From: CAVOXO01 sp963700425
Lineage (GTDB): Bacteria > Actinomycetota > Acidimicrobiia > Acidimicrobiales > Microtrichaceae
Assembly: GCA_963700425.1 (NCBI GenBank)
Contig: CAVOXO010000002.1
Coordinates: 310,001-374,000, forward strand
DNA: 64,000 bases
Reading direction: 5' to 3'
How positions within the stretch are numbered: position 1 is the first letter of the stretch; the number at the start of each line of letters is the position of its first letter. The position numbers and the translations under genes were made by a program. Positions 18,663 to 27,474 of this stretch are shown piece by piece. The notes under the pieces are model-generated. The model searched no databases. It saw nothing but the letters and a program-made list of their open reading frames with translations, and had not been told where the DNA came from.

Positions 18663-19103
18663 CTCGCCTCGACAGCGGTCGTTCTCAGTGCGAGAGCACA
18701 CGACGAGCATGGTTCCGTCGGGTGGTGCGATCCAGACTCGGGTCTTCTCGCAACAGACAGAAGCTTTGAAGGAGCGCGATCTGGTCGGTTCGGGCGATGC
18801 GGCCAGAAGTAGCCTCTGACCTGCGGAAGCGTTGTGATTTCCACAACGAGTGGGCGCAGAGGGACTCCAACCCAGTCGTATCCCCTATCGCCGACGCCGT
18901 GGCGCGCTCGGCTGTGCGATCAGCATGTCCCAGACGTGTCAGAAGGGGCTGCTGAAGCGGCGCGCCGTCGGCCCGTTCGCGGGGCTCGGCCGACCGCTCA
19001 TGTTGCGCATTTGTTGCACATGACGTGGCGGCACGGCCCAGATCGCGACGGCACGCGGCGAACGGCCGACCGGCCGACACCCGTGCTATTGCAGGGGAAT
19101 GCG
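18663..19103. other. Non-coding end of the tRNA-bounded island
   Basis: No convincing gene is visible. The stretch includes 19003-19021, which repeats the 19-base sequence found beside the tRNA gene at 8760-8778 (two differences). It may hold the recombination arm sites of the lost element. Confidence 0.4.
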
Positions 19104-19202
19104 GCATTCGACGGCACGGGACGGATCTCGACGGAACCGCCGACATCGCCCTCGGGGCGCTTCCCAAGCTGAGTACGGGAGTTCGATTCTCCTCACCCGC
19201 TC
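19104..19202 (+). repeat. Partial tRNA-Gly copy 1 with 55-base upstream flank (attachment-site scar)
   Basis: Positions 19159-19201 match the 3' half of tRNA-Gly (8641-8683) with one mismatch in 43. The 55 bases before it do not match the tRNA gene but do match the flank of copy 3; by eye 19104-19202 and 21320-21418 differ at seven of 99 positions. It lacks the 5' half, so it cannot be a tRNA. A hairpin, GAGACCCC (19209-19216) with GGGGTTTC (19227-19234), follows it. Confidence 0.8.
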
Positions 19203-19332
19203 TCCTGCGAGACCCCTGCCACGGCGGGGGTTTCGTGCTGTTCGAGTATCCGTCCTTCTCGCTCCTGCAGGAGCGACTGATCCAACGTGGCCATCACACA
19301 GCTGCCGAGATTGAGCCTGGGAGTAGCGACGA

Positions 19333-19680
19333 GTGACCACAACGCACCGCCACGCAACCGCCCAGTCGGAGCATCTCTACGAGGCGGGCATCGTCGACGC
19401 CGCCGCCGTCGCCTAGGTCACCGGTGCCAGCACACGGAGCGTGGCTCGGTGGAGAGCGGGACACGCTGCGCCGCGCAAGGAGGCCGCTCGACACCTGCGC
19501 GAGCTCGGCGAGGTCATCGTCCTAGCGTGCCGGGTGCTGCCGGGCGGTACGGCTCGGTCCTGGCTCCGATCCCCCAACCGGAGCCTCGGGCACGAGACGC
19601 CGCTCGACCTGATCGCCGACGGACGCCACCAGCGCGTGGCGGACGTTCTCAATGGTCTGGCGGAGGGAGTCACCGCTTGA
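19333..19680 (+). pseudogene. Xre/MbcA/ParS-type antitoxin with in-frame TAG
   Basis: From GTG 19333 the frame reads an Xre-like N-terminus, meets TAG at 19414-19416, and continues without frame change as VTGASTRSVARWRAG and then ACRVLPGGTARSWLRSPNRS, LGHETPLDLIADGRHQRVAD. The last block is the DUF2384 toxin-binding domain of MbcA/ParS antitoxins. The stop falls inside the helix-turn-helix. Either it is a point-mutated remnant or a shorter 79-residue form starts at GTG 19441. No RES-domain toxin follows, which is the usual partner, so the module is incomplete. Confidence 0.6.
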
Positions 19681-19687
19681 TCGGCAA

Positions 19688-20035
19688 TCAGGTCGATCGC
19701 AGTAGTGGCAGCACGAGGAGCGCCTCGTCCTCGCTGTCCGAGAACGCCTCGATCGCTTCGACGTGGTCGAGGATCACCTGGAGGATCGTCGCCGTCGTGG
19801 CGTTGCCGACTCTCAGCCAGATGGCCTTCGGGGGCGGACCGTGGAGGAACGCCAGCTGGCGGAAGTCCGAGTCCTTCGAGACGATCACGTGGCCGTGCTC
19901 GCCGGCATAGCTCCAGATCTCGTGGTCGGTCGCCGCGTCGAGGCCCAGCGAGGTGACGTGCTCGCTCTCGGGGAACACGTCGCGCAGCTGCCCGACCAGG
20001 TGCCGCGACAGGTTCTGGTCGAACAGGAGCTTCAC
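19688..20035 (-). CDS. DUF5615 PIN-like toxin
   Basis: A 115-residue protein beginning MKLLFDQNLSRHLVGQL, with the acidic residues LLFDQN, TDHEIWSYA and IVSKDSDFRQLA that form the Mut7-C/PIN-like active site of DUF5615 proteins. These act as the presumed nuclease toxin paired with a DUF433 antitoxin. Its GTG start (20033-20035) overlaps the stop of the antitoxin gene as GTGA, so the pair is coupled with antitoxin first. It lies in a 1.3 kb cassette between two partial tRNA copies, where it would favour retention of the segment. Confidence 0.85.
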   Translation of the reverse strand: MKLLFDQNLSRHLVGQLRDVFPESEHVTSLGLDAATDHEIWSYAGEHGHVIVSKDSDFRQLAFLHGPPPKAIWLRVGNATTATILQVILDHVEAIEAFSDSEDEALLVLPLLRST

Positions 20036-20250
20036 GCCGTGGCGAGCCGGCGTTCCCGGAGGGCCGCGAACTCGAGGGCGGCCCGGACGTGCTCAGGCGT
20101 GAGCTCCGGGAAGTCGGTGACGATCTCCTCGGTGGTCATCCCCGACGCCAGGTAGTCGAGGACGTCGTAGACCGCGATGCGCGTGCCGATGAAGCACGGC
20201 TTGCCGCTGCGCACACCCGGGCGGGTCTCGATGACCGTGGTGAGATCCAT
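20032..20250 (-). CDS. DUF433 antitoxin
   Basis: From ATG 20250 a 72-residue protein reads MDLTTVIETRPGVRSGKPCF followed by IGTRIAVYDVLDYLASGMTT and EEIVTDFPELTPEHVRAALE. This is the DUF433 helix-turn-helix domain, including the invariant GKPCIxGTR-like motif. The longer frame to 20310 adds an unlikely leader. It is the antitoxin and probable autorepressor of the DUF5615 toxin gene, which begins within its stop codon. Confidence 0.88.
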   Translation of the reverse strand: MDLTTVIETRPGVRSGKPCFIGTRIAVYDVLDYLASGMTTEEIVTDFPELTPEHVRAALEFAALRERRLATA

Positions 20251-20459
20251 CGGGCTCAACGGTACCGCCACCCAGCCGACCACGGGCAGAGGTTTGCTCG
20301 CGACCGTCAAGCTGAGTACGCGAGGTCGAGGCGGCGTGACCCTCGCGTGACCTTACGGAACGGCAATGGGGGTGACTGGACGATACTGGCCAGTACGCGA
20401 AGTACATCCTGACCAGCCCATTCGCCTGAGCGTGCAGGTCAGCGGACCCCCACTGGTCA

Positions 20460-20503
20460 GCTTCCCACGCTGAGTACGGCGAGTTCGATTCTCCTCACCC
20501 GCT
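20460..20503 (+). repeat. Partial tRNA-Gly copy 2 (attachment-site scar)
   Basis: GCTTCCCACGCTGAGTACGG followed by the T-arm and acceptor 3' strand matches the 3' half of tRNA-Gly with two substitutions and one inserted base. It has no 5' half. Unlike copies 1 and 3 its upstream flank is unrelated, so it probably derives from a different integration event or element end. Confidence 0.75.
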
Positions 20504-20649
20504 CTCTTGCGGAACCCGAGCTGGCGTCGTCGCCACTGGCCCCCGGCGCCGCTCGGTGATGTTGCGAGCGCCTGGTGGGGCAGTCCTCGATCGACGATGA
20601 GAGCCGAGGTCTGCGGCACGTTGTCGAAGGCGAAGGCTTGCGGCGGGCG

Positions 20650-21129
20650 CTACCTGCAGGCGTCTGAGTTCGAGTGGAAGATGAAGACACCCGAATCAGA
20701 GATGTCTCCGGAGGATTCCCCGCGGCGCCAGATCGAGGCGCATGCCGGTTCGGTCTCGGAGGCGAACCTCCAGCGAGTCTCCCCAACCACAGGCCCGCCG
20801 TCTTCTCGTGCAAGCGAGTCACTGTCGGTGTTGCTTTCCAGAATCCAATCGTTGCTGTCGAAGATGGTGACGATGTCGTCCATCGAGTCTCGGTACCCGA
20901 AGTACAGCAGGATGTATCTGTCATTGTGCCGCACGTCTTTCCAGTCCGTGTGCTCCCCCGAATCATCCTCGGACCGCCCTAGATGTGCAGGCAGGTCAAG
21001 CCCCGATTCGATGGCGCGCAGCTCCCTCATCTCTGAACTCACGACGACGTTGGCATCGAGCCACCAGAACCCGAACGCTGCCACGACGAACACCAGGGTT
21101 GCGAGAAGTAGCTTCTTCGACCGGCTCAC
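20650..21129 (-). CDS. Small membrane-anchored exported protein, unknown
   Basis: A 159-residue protein with an N-terminal anchor (KKLLLATLVFVVAAFGFWWL) and a soluble, acidic, serine-rich domain containing DRYILLYFGYRDSMDDIVTI. The family is not recognised. Its GTG start overlaps the stop of the upstream 43-residue gene as GTGA. The pair fills the third tRNA-flanked cassette (20.5-21.4 kb). Small cargo of this type in cassettes is often defence- or stress-related, but nothing in the sequence shows that here. Confidence 0.65.
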   Translation of the reverse strand: MSRSKKLLLATLVFVVAAFGFWWLDANVVVSSEMRELRAIESGLDLPAHLGRSEDDSGEHTDWKDVRHNDRYILLYFGYRDSMDDIVTIFDSNDWILESNTDSDSLAREDGGPVVGETRWRFASETEPACASIWRRGESSGDISDSGVFIFHSNSDACR

Positions 21130-21258
21130 GACATCCCAGTCTCGTGCTGGCGGAGGTCGCCGACAGTGATCCCGAGTTGGCGGGCGAAGCGCTGGAGCTC
21201 AGCCGGCAAAGCACGCCAACTCGAAGTCCAGGACCGGCATGGAGCTGTCGAGTTGCAT
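21126..21258 (-). CDS. Small protein, 43 residues (one frameshift)
   Basis: An ATG at 21256-21258 is preceded by AAGGAGA, a good ribosome binding site. The frame MQLDSSMPVLDFELACF breaks near 21205; removing one base continues it as PAELQRFARQLGITVGDLRQ and ends at 21126, overlapping the next start. 133 minus 1 divides by three. The C-terminal half looks like a helix-turn-helix. It is too short for the usual family assignment; a small regulator of the downstream gene is possible. Confidence 0.45.
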
Positions 21259-21319
21259 AGGTTCTCCTTGCCACGGAAAGCGACATCCAGTCTGCTCGCT
21301 GCGATTGCACAGGACCGCA

Positions 21320-21418
21320 GCATTCGACGGCACGAGACGGATCTCGACCGAACCGCCGACATCGCCCTCGGGGCGCTTCCCGAGCTGAACACGGGAGTCC
21401 GATTCTCTTCACCCGCTC
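21320..21418 (+). repeat. Partial tRNA-Gly copy 3 with upstream flank (attachment-site scar)
   Basis: Positions 21375-21417 correspond to tRNA-Gly 8641-8683 with a handful of substitutions, the most diverged of the three copies and therefore probably the oldest scar. The whole 99-base unit pairs with 19104-19202, flank included. It marks the right boundary of the island series. Confidence 0.75.
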
Positions 21419-21424
21419 TGATAG

Positions 21425-21449
21425 GAAACCCCCGCTACGGCGGGGTTTC
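21425..21449 (+). terminator. Hairpin after tRNA copy 3
   Basis: GAAACCCC (21425-21432) pairs with GGGGTTTC (21442-21449) over a short GC-rich loop. It is the counterpart of the hairpin behind the intact tRNA-Gly and has evidently been copied with the attachment repeat. Confidence 0.6.
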
Positions 21450-21894
21450 TGCGTCTTCGGCGCTCGGGTATCAGCCGCCACCAGTGGACCCGGGTCCGGC
21501 GACCACCACGACCGAGGCGGCGACCACGACGGCGACGGCGACGGCGACTTCTCCGCCAACGACCACTTCAATGAACACGACCACGACCCCGCCCGCCACC
21601 CTCTTGGTCGCCGACTCGAACCTCGACGGTCTCGACGGCCATGGCTCGACGGCGGAACGTTCCAGTCGCACGCCCAAACCATGTTCTGCTGACTCTCGAT
21701 CACTTCAGGAATCGCTCTCGATGCGCAACTCGAAGGGGTGCATCGGGCCTCCGACACCCGGGTTCGAGCCCTTCTGGGAACACCGGAATCGTCACGTGCC
21801 CCAGCACCAGCCTGCGGTTCCACGACCGACGACCAGCCAACGCCCACCACCATGTCCGACATCGGCGTCGCCACGTTCACCCTGGAAATCGGTA
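21450..21894. other. Thr-rich coding remnant or non-coding stretch
   Basis: From about 21466 the plus strand reads a PPPVDPGPATTTTEAATTT-type linker and then TSMNTTTTPPATLLVADSNL before losing any protein-like character. Such threonine linkers are typical of exported proteins in this genome (compare 27475-28266). There is no start codon with a signal peptide and no recognisable domain, so I treat it as a decayed exported-protein fragment just outside the last tRNA copy. Confidence 0.3.
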
Positions 21895-22218
21895 TCAGAT
21901 GTTCGTGCGGGCGGTCGGCACCGCGGCGAGTCTTGCCGGATCGATCGGCTCACCCGTGACCTCGTCGATGCCATAGGTGCCGTCGTCGAGACGAGCGAAC
22001 GCCAGGTCGATCTCATGGAGCTCGTTCTTCAGATCGATCAGCATTCCCAGCTCGGTCGACGCCTGGGTGGTGTCGGCTCCCACGTCCCCCGAGAGGATGT
22101 CGATGGGTCCGTCGTCGCTGCGCTCCTTGTCGATCTCGGAGATGAGGCCCGCAATCCGCTCCCGCTCGGCCGTGAGCCGCGTCCGTGCCTCGGTCGGGTC
22201 TGTGCCTGTGGGTTCCAC
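21895..22218 (-). CDS. TraR/DksA-like protein lacking zinc cysteines
   Basis: A 107-residue protein from GTG 22218, which has GGAGG seven bases upstream. The N-terminal two thirds form a coiled coil (RLTAERERIAGLISEIDKER, then a long helix with ELGMLIDLKNELHEIDLAFARL). The end reads DDGTYGIDEVTGEPIDPARL and AAVPTARTNI, which aligns with the DksA-type zinc finger YGxCxxCGxxIxxxRLxAxPxAxxC. All cysteine positions are replaced (D, T, N). It may still reach the RNA polymerase secondary channel through the coiled coil without zinc, or have another partner. It is a standalone gene downstream of the CocE-type hydrolase. Confidence 0.75.
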   Translation of the reverse strand: MEPTGTDPTEARTRLTAERERIAGLISEIDKERSDDGPIDILSGDVGADTTQASTELGMLIDLKNELHEIDLAFARLDDGTYGIDEVTGEPIDPARLAAVPTARTNI

Positions 22219-22415
22219 TGATCCTCCGGACCTCCTGGTGAGACGACCCCGTCGAACGACCCCAGCTCGTCGCCGGCGTCCCAGCTCGTGCGACGAACCC
22301 ATGGCGGGCGTCAACGCGCCGACGTCAGCGGTGGTGGTAGTGGTCGACGGGTCGGGCCGATCGTATCGCGACGAACCTCTCGAGGTCCCGAACCGGCCGA
22401 CGGTCCGGCCCCCCT

Positions 22416-24788
22416 TCACCCGCCGTTGGACGCCGGGACATACGGCCGGCATGGCTGACCCCGCAGTGTTCCGCAGGCGGGTCGTGGGGTCGGCGCGTCT
22501 CCGGCGGGCACAACGGGGAGGACCAGTGATGACGGCTTGTCGGCCTCTCTCACCACGGTGACGGTGTCGGTCCCCTCCTCGATGGTGCGGAACTGCCACA
22601 GGGGCACGTCGCCACCGGGCGCGAGGACCGTGACGCGGATGGCGGAGCCGGCCCGAATCCATGCAGCGGTGGGGTGAATGGGCACCCGGACGTCGACGGC
22701 GGTGCCGGGTTCGAGGGGGGCTGCGTCGTCGAAGAGATGGGTCTGCACCGGCAGGAGTTCGCTCGATCTCCTCCGATCGAGCTTGCGGTGCGACACCCGG
22801 AGCCAGCCGGAGCTGAGGTAGGTCTCCTGGCCGTCGGGACGGACCTCGGTGAGGGTCACCTGGAGGTCGGCGTCGTCGTCGGAGGTCGCGACGCGGCAGG
22901 TCGAGGCTCCCCGGTCCGACGATCAACAGGTCGTGGTCCAGCGGCGCCGTGACATAGCCGAGGCCGCGCCCGTCGGCAAGGGGCTCCCAGGTGTAGGGCC
23001 GATCGGCGGAGTACACCACGCCACCTGTCTCCACGCTCTGGGCGGGACGCGGCACCGGGGTCGGCGACGTACTCGTCGGAACCTGTGCCCGCGGCGGCGC
23101 CATCGGGCACCAGCCGCCCCGCGTCGGCCAGGTGCCAACGGGTCGGCTCGTCGGAGCCGGAGGCCAGTCGTCGTATCCGAGTTCCGACGTCGATTCGAGA
23201 GACCGGGGTCCGAGTGGTCCGGCTCCGACGTCCATGAGGAGTCTGATGCGAGGATCGGCCTCGAACATCTCACGCGCCGCTCGCCACATCGCTCATCCCG
23301 GCGAAGCGCGACTGTTGCAGCGGAGGGGCCGCCGCGCTACCGATCTCGTCGAAGATCACGCCGCTCAGCCCGAGCAGGGACGCAGTCATCTCGGGCACCT
23401 CGTCGGAGACGAAGAGGTCGAGGAACTCGGACCAGCGGGTGAGGATCTCCGGGTCCAGGGCATCGTTGTGGTTGCCGTTGTAGAGCGTCACCCACATCTG
23501 ATCGTTGTCGTCGAGGGTCTCGATCATGTTCGCCCAGTCGCTGCCCAGCTGTTCGTCCTGCAGCCCACCGACGAGGAACACCGGAACGTCGATCCGTTCG
23601 GCCCACTCGGCGGGCGTGCGGCGATCGAAGAGCAGCGGCGTGCGGAACTCGGTGGCCTCGACGATCGTGAGCACGTCCTGGGTCTGGAGGCGCAGCTTCT
23701 GGTTCTCTTCGCAGTGTTCGTCGCCCTGCTCGATGAGGACCCGTGCCCACTCCTGTCCCTCCTCGGGGGCCGGATCGGCGTCGGCCTGGCGCTCGGTGAG
23801 CCACCCCTCGGCGAACCCGTTGTTGAAGATGCCGCCCGGGAATCCGATGCCGACGTACAGATCGCCCAGCACCGACATCGGGGCGAGAGCGGCCAGGTGC
23901 GGCGGTTGGGTCCCGCCGACGAACAGCTGGCTGTATCCCGAATACGAGATGCCGACCATCCCGACCTTGCCGCCCTTCACCCACGGCTGGGCGGCGACGG
24001 TCTCGATGGCGTCGTAGCCGTCGTAGATGCTGGGGAGACCGAACATGTCGAACTCGCCACCCGAACAGCCCGAACCGCGGATCTGGACGCTGACGACCGC
24101 GAAATCCAGCAGCGGAGCGAGGAGCGACCCGATGACCGTCGACGTGGCCGGCGCGAGCGGGTTCGACGGCGCGGCTCGGGTCGGTGAGGCGGGTCGCCAT
24201 CGACTCGAGGAGATCGTCGGGAGGCGCGACGGCGTACCCCGAGTACTCGATGAGCGTGGGGAACGGCCCATCGTCGAGTGTCGCGCCCGGCGGCAGGCGA
24301 ACCGTCGCTGCCAGTTCGATCCCGTCTCGCATCGTCATGTAGTTCAACCCGACGTCGAGGACCTGGTCGTCGTAGAGCGACTGGGGTGGAACGTCGGACT
24401 CAGCCATCACCGCGAACGGCGACGAACGCTCGACGCCATCGCCGTCGCGTCGTTCCACGACATAGCCGTCGCCGGGTTCGACCGACCGGAAGATCAGCGA
24501 CCCGAGAGGGTCCGTTGTCCCCGAATCGACGTCCTCGCCCGAGCTGTCGACAAGGACGAGATCGACATCGGGCGGCGCGTCCACGACGTTGGCCCGTTCG
24601 ATGCTGCCGAACGCCTCGTACTCTGCCGCCGACCCGGGGGAACCGGCACCCTCCGAGTCGGCACCGCCACCGCCGTCGGTGCAGCCTGCGGCCACGAGAG
24701 CCACGGCGAGACCCGCGATGGCCCGACGAAGGACGATCGACCTCGAGCTCGAGCCGCGCCTTCGATGACCCCGGGCCTGACGTCGCAC
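22416..24788 (-). CDS. Lipoprotein CocE/NonD-type hydrolase (three frameshifts)
   Basis: Three surplus bases (near 24180, 23280 and 22910) split a gene of about 789 residues. The GTG at 24788 begins a leader with IAGLAVALVAAGC, a lipoprotein signal. After a 120-residue N-terminal region comes the alpha/beta-hydrolase part: MTMRDGIELAATVRLP, VVSVQIRGSGCSGGEFDMFG with the oxyanion segment, then VGMVGISYSGYSQLFVGGTQ with the nucleophile in GxSYSG. The third part is a PepX_C-like beta domain (TAVDVRVPIHPTAAWIRAGS, VTVLAPGGDVP). Relatives hydrolyse X-Pro peptides, cocaine or glutaryl-type esters and amides. Being anchored outside the membrane, it probably degrades an external substrate. Confidence 0.75.
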
Positions 24789-24898
24789 CGACGGAACGTA
24801 CCAGAAGCCCGACGCCGCGGAACGTGGCCCGACGCCCGATGCGCTGGTCGCCACCGCGGCCGAACGCGCGGCTGGTCGGGGCTGACCGATTCCCGGCG

Positions 24899-25885
24899 TC
24901 ACCAACGGTGATGAACGTGTGGCCGAGCGTGGCGCGCGTAGATGGACGCGACGGCGTCCACGGTGCCGTCGTCGAGAGGACGTAGATCCGCGGCCGAGGC
25001 GTTGGCCGCAACCTGCGACGCGTTCCTCGCTCCCGGAATGACCGTCGTCACGGCGTCGAAGTCGAGAATCCATCGCAGCGCCATCTGCGCCATCGACCAC
25101 CCTTCGGGGACGACGCCGCGCAGCTCCTCGACAGCGGCCAGACCGGCTTCGAACGGCAGCCCGGCGAACGTCTCGCCGACGTCGAACGCTTCGCCGAACC
25201 GGTTGAAGTTCCGGTGATCGTCGGGCTCGAACCTCGACGACGCGTCGAACTTGCCGCTCAGGAGTCCACTGGCCAGCGGAACCCGCACCACCACGGCCAC
25301 TCCCCGGGAAGCGGCCTGTGCCAGGAAGAGGTCGGCGGGGCGCTGGCGCAACATGTTGAAGATGATCTGTATCGACGTCACTCCCGGGTACTCGAGTGCC
25401 TTGAGCCCTTCCTCGACCTTCTCGACGCTCACGCCGTAGTGGCGAATCCGACCTTGGTCCACCATCGAGTCGAGGGCCTCGAACACTTCGGGCCGGTAGT
25501 AGACCTCGGTGGGCGGGCAGTGCAGCTGTACCAGATCGAGCGTCTCCACTTCGAGGTTCTGCCTGCTGCGATCGACGAACGCGGTGAGGTTCTCCTGGTT
25601 GTAGCCATCGGCGTTGTGCGGGGAGAGGCGCCGCCCCGCCTTGGTCAATACGATCAGATCGACATCGGGTCGAGACCTACGGAACGCAGCAATCCGGCGC
25701 TCGCTCAGCCCGTCCCCATAGACGTCCGCGGTGTCGATGAGGTTCACACCGCGGGCTGCTGCCTCATCCAGCGCCGCAGCGGCGTCCGCATCGCTGACCC
25801 GACCCCAGTCGGCCCCCAACGCCCAGGCGCCGAGACCGACCACGGAGGTCTCCCAATCCGTCGACCCGAACCGCGTGTACCGCAT
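24899..25885 (-). CDS. Aldo/keto reductase
   Basis: A 328-residue TIM-barrel oxidoreductase. The catalytic tetrad is visible: Asp and Tyr in NLIDTADVYGDGLSE, Lys in IVLTKAGRR, His in LVQLHCPPTE. The NADPH-binding end carries VIPGARNASQVAANASA. GGAGG lies before the ATG at 25885. It is a single gene between the CocE-type hydrolase and the insertion sequence. Members reduce small aldehydes or ketones or sugar derivatives; the substrate is unknown. Confidence 0.95.
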   Translation of the reverse strand: MRYTRFGSTDWETSVVGLGAWALGADWGRVSDADAAAALDEAAARGVNLIDTADVYGDGLSERRIAAFRRSRPDVDLIVLTKAGRRLSPHNADGYNQENLTAFVDRSRQNLEVETLDLVQLHCPPTEVYYRPEVFEALDSMVDQGRIRHYGVSVEKVEEGLKALEYPGVTSIQIIFNMLRQRPADLFLAQAASRGVAVVVRVPLASGLLSGKFDASSRFEPDDHRNFNRFGEAFDVGETFAGLPFEAGLAAVEELRGVVPEGWSMAQMALRWILDFDAVTTVIPGARNASQVAANASAADLRPLDDGTVDAVASIYARHARPHVHHRW

Positions 25886-26062
25886 GTCGCCTCCGATCCT
25901 CGGGCGCCCACGGTAGCCCCAGACCGAGGAGTCCCCATCGGTCCGGCAGGGCTCGCGCCACCAGGTTGGGACACCACGATCACTGAAAGGGTGACGCCCT
26001 CACAACTGGGTCACCGCGCCTGGCGCCGCGATGATGATCTCGGCCCCGGACACGGTCGTCCA

Positions 26063-27109
26063 CTAGATGTTTGGTTCCAAGGGGTCAGTGGTCGTAGGGG
26101 GTGAGTGATCGAGCGGGTCCGTCTCGTTGGGTGGTTTCGTTGTGCCAGATGGCGGCGGTGAGAGCGAGGACGCGTTGGAGGATGCGGGCGCAGACGCCGG
26201 GACGGGTGCGGCCGCCGTGGCGTTCGAGGTCGAGCTGCGCTTTGAAGGTCTGGTTGACCGATTCGATGATTTGGCGGAACGCTTTGAGGTAGCGGCCACC
26301 GGCGCGAGGCGCCTCGGATTTCAGGTTGGGTCGGATCAGTGTGATCCCGGCCGCGTTGAGTTCGGTCTCGAAACTGGCGCGCCGGTAGCCCTTGTCGGCG
26401 ATGAGGGTCACGCCGGTGGTGTCGAGGTTCCCGAACGCGATCATGTCGAGCGCGGTGTCGCGTTCGTCGGCCTTCGCGCCGGCGAGCGCGTACGCGACGG
26501 GGAGCCCTGAGGGTGTGGTGATGAGGTGCAAGCGGAGCCCCCAGAACCAGCGGGAATGCGACGCGCAGTACCCGTAGGTCGCCCAGCCGGCGAGGTCGGA
26601 TCGTTTCGCGGTTTCGCGGGAACGGCCACATTCGACCGGTGTCGAGTCGATGAGCCACAGGTCGTCGCTCCATGACGGGCATGCCCGGGCCAGGTGAGCG
26701 ATGACGTGTTGGAAGAGTTGGCCGGCGTGACGGAGGCGTTTGTTGTATCCGGGTCGTGCCGGGAGGTAGGGGAACCAGGGGCGGAGGTGGGTGCGGGCGT
26801 GGCGGATGAACCGTGCTTCAGAGGTGAACCCCAACAGCGCTTGCAACACGGCGAGGGTGAGCAGCTCCGCGTCGGTGAGTTTGGGGGCGATCCCGACGGC
26901 TGGCCGTTCTGGTGCCCACTGTGGGTGGTCGATGAGGAGATCGTCGATGGTGACGTAGAGTCGGGTCGCGAGGGTGTCCAGGTCAGGGTTCATGCGCTGT
27001 GTCCTCCGGGATCAGGGTTTGTTCAACGCCCCTGATCGTGGACACCCTCGCCACTCAACTGGTGGATGATCGCGCGGAGCGCGCGAATCCCTTGGAACTA
27101 CTCATCTAG
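26063..27109 (-). mobile_element. IS982-type insertion sequence
   Basis: A 1047-base element with one transposase gene. The ends are imperfect inverted repeats: CTAGATGTTTGGTTCCAAGGG from 26063 and, on the opposite strand from 27109, CTAGATGAGTAGTTCCAAGGG. They differ only in the middle four or five bases. No clear target-site duplication is seen, so the outermost base is uncertain by one or two. Confidence 0.8.
26085..26993 (-). CDS. IS982 family transposase
   Basis: A 302-residue transposase. The N-terminal region (LTDAELLTLAVLQALLGFTS) and the DDE catalytic core are those of IS982: first Asp in LWLIDSTPVECGRS, second Asp in GVTLIADKGYRRASFE, and the glutamate in IIESVNQTFKAQLDLERHGG. The gene is full length and uninterrupted, so the element may be active. 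It fills the element almost end to end. Confidence 0.92.
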   Translation of the reverse strand: MNPDLDTLATRLYVTIDDLLIDHPQWAPERPAVGIAPKLTDAELLTLAVLQALLGFTSEARFIRHARTHLRPWFPYLPARPGYNKRLRHAGQLFQHVIAHLARACPSWSDDLWLIDSTPVECGRSRETAKRSDLAGWATYGYCASHSRWFWGLRLHLITTPSGLPVAYALAGAKADERDTALDMIAFGNLDTTGVTLIADKGYRRASFETELNAAGITLIRPNLKSEAPRAGGRYLKAFRQIIESVNQTFKAQLDLERHGGRTRPGVCARILQRVLALTAAIWHNETTQRDGPARSLTPYDH

Positions 27110-27209
27110 CTATGGGGTCGCCTCACCTCGCCCGTCGGGTACGTTCAACCAATGACCGCCACGGCCTCCCCGGCCTCGATCTGATCGTCGACAGTCTCGA
27201 GCCGACGGG

Positions 27210-27404
27210 ATGAATCCAGGGCGGAGCGCGCCGGATGAACCCCCGGCCGACGAGGACGTCGATCCCGAGCGGCTCGCCGTCTGCGCCTATTGGCGCTGCG
27301 GGGAACTGTTCGAGCGGCGCAGTACCTCCCACCGCTATTGCCGAAAGGCCTGTCGCAGCCGAGACCGCAAGTGGCAGCGCGCCCAGGCGAGGCGAGCGAG
27401 GTGA
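27210..27404 (+). CDS. Small zinc-finger-like protein
   Basis: A 64-residue basic protein with CAYWRCGELF and YCRKACRSRDRKW, a four-cysteine pattern like the C-terminal zinc finger of CGNR or similar DNA-binding proteins, followed by an Arg/Lys-rich tail. There is no other domain, so it is either a stand-alone nucleic-acid-binding protein or a surviving fragment of a longer regulator truncated near the insertion sequence. There is no strong ribosome binding site. Confidence 0.45.
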   Translation: MNPGRSAPDEPPADEDVDPERLAVCAYWRCGELFERRSTSHRYCRKACRSRDRKWQRAQARRAR

Positions 27405-27474
27405 GACCTACCGAGCACCGCTGCGGGGTCTGGCGACCCGAGTGTGAAGCCGTGGGCTGGCCGGGGAACGGCTC

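Noticed and set aside
19414..19416. TAG as a pyrrolysine codon in the antitoxin gene
   Set aside because: The position is inside a helix-turn-helix with no catalytic role, and pyrrolysine is confined to a few lineages. A point mutation or later start is simpler.
19159..21417. Additional tRNA-Gly genes at the three repeats
   Set aside because: Only the 3' half is present at each place; no acceptor 5' strand or D-arm precedes it, so no cloverleaf can form.
26040..27125. Target-site duplication of the IS982-type element
   Set aside because: The bases outside the two inverted repeats do not match, so no duplication can be claimed.
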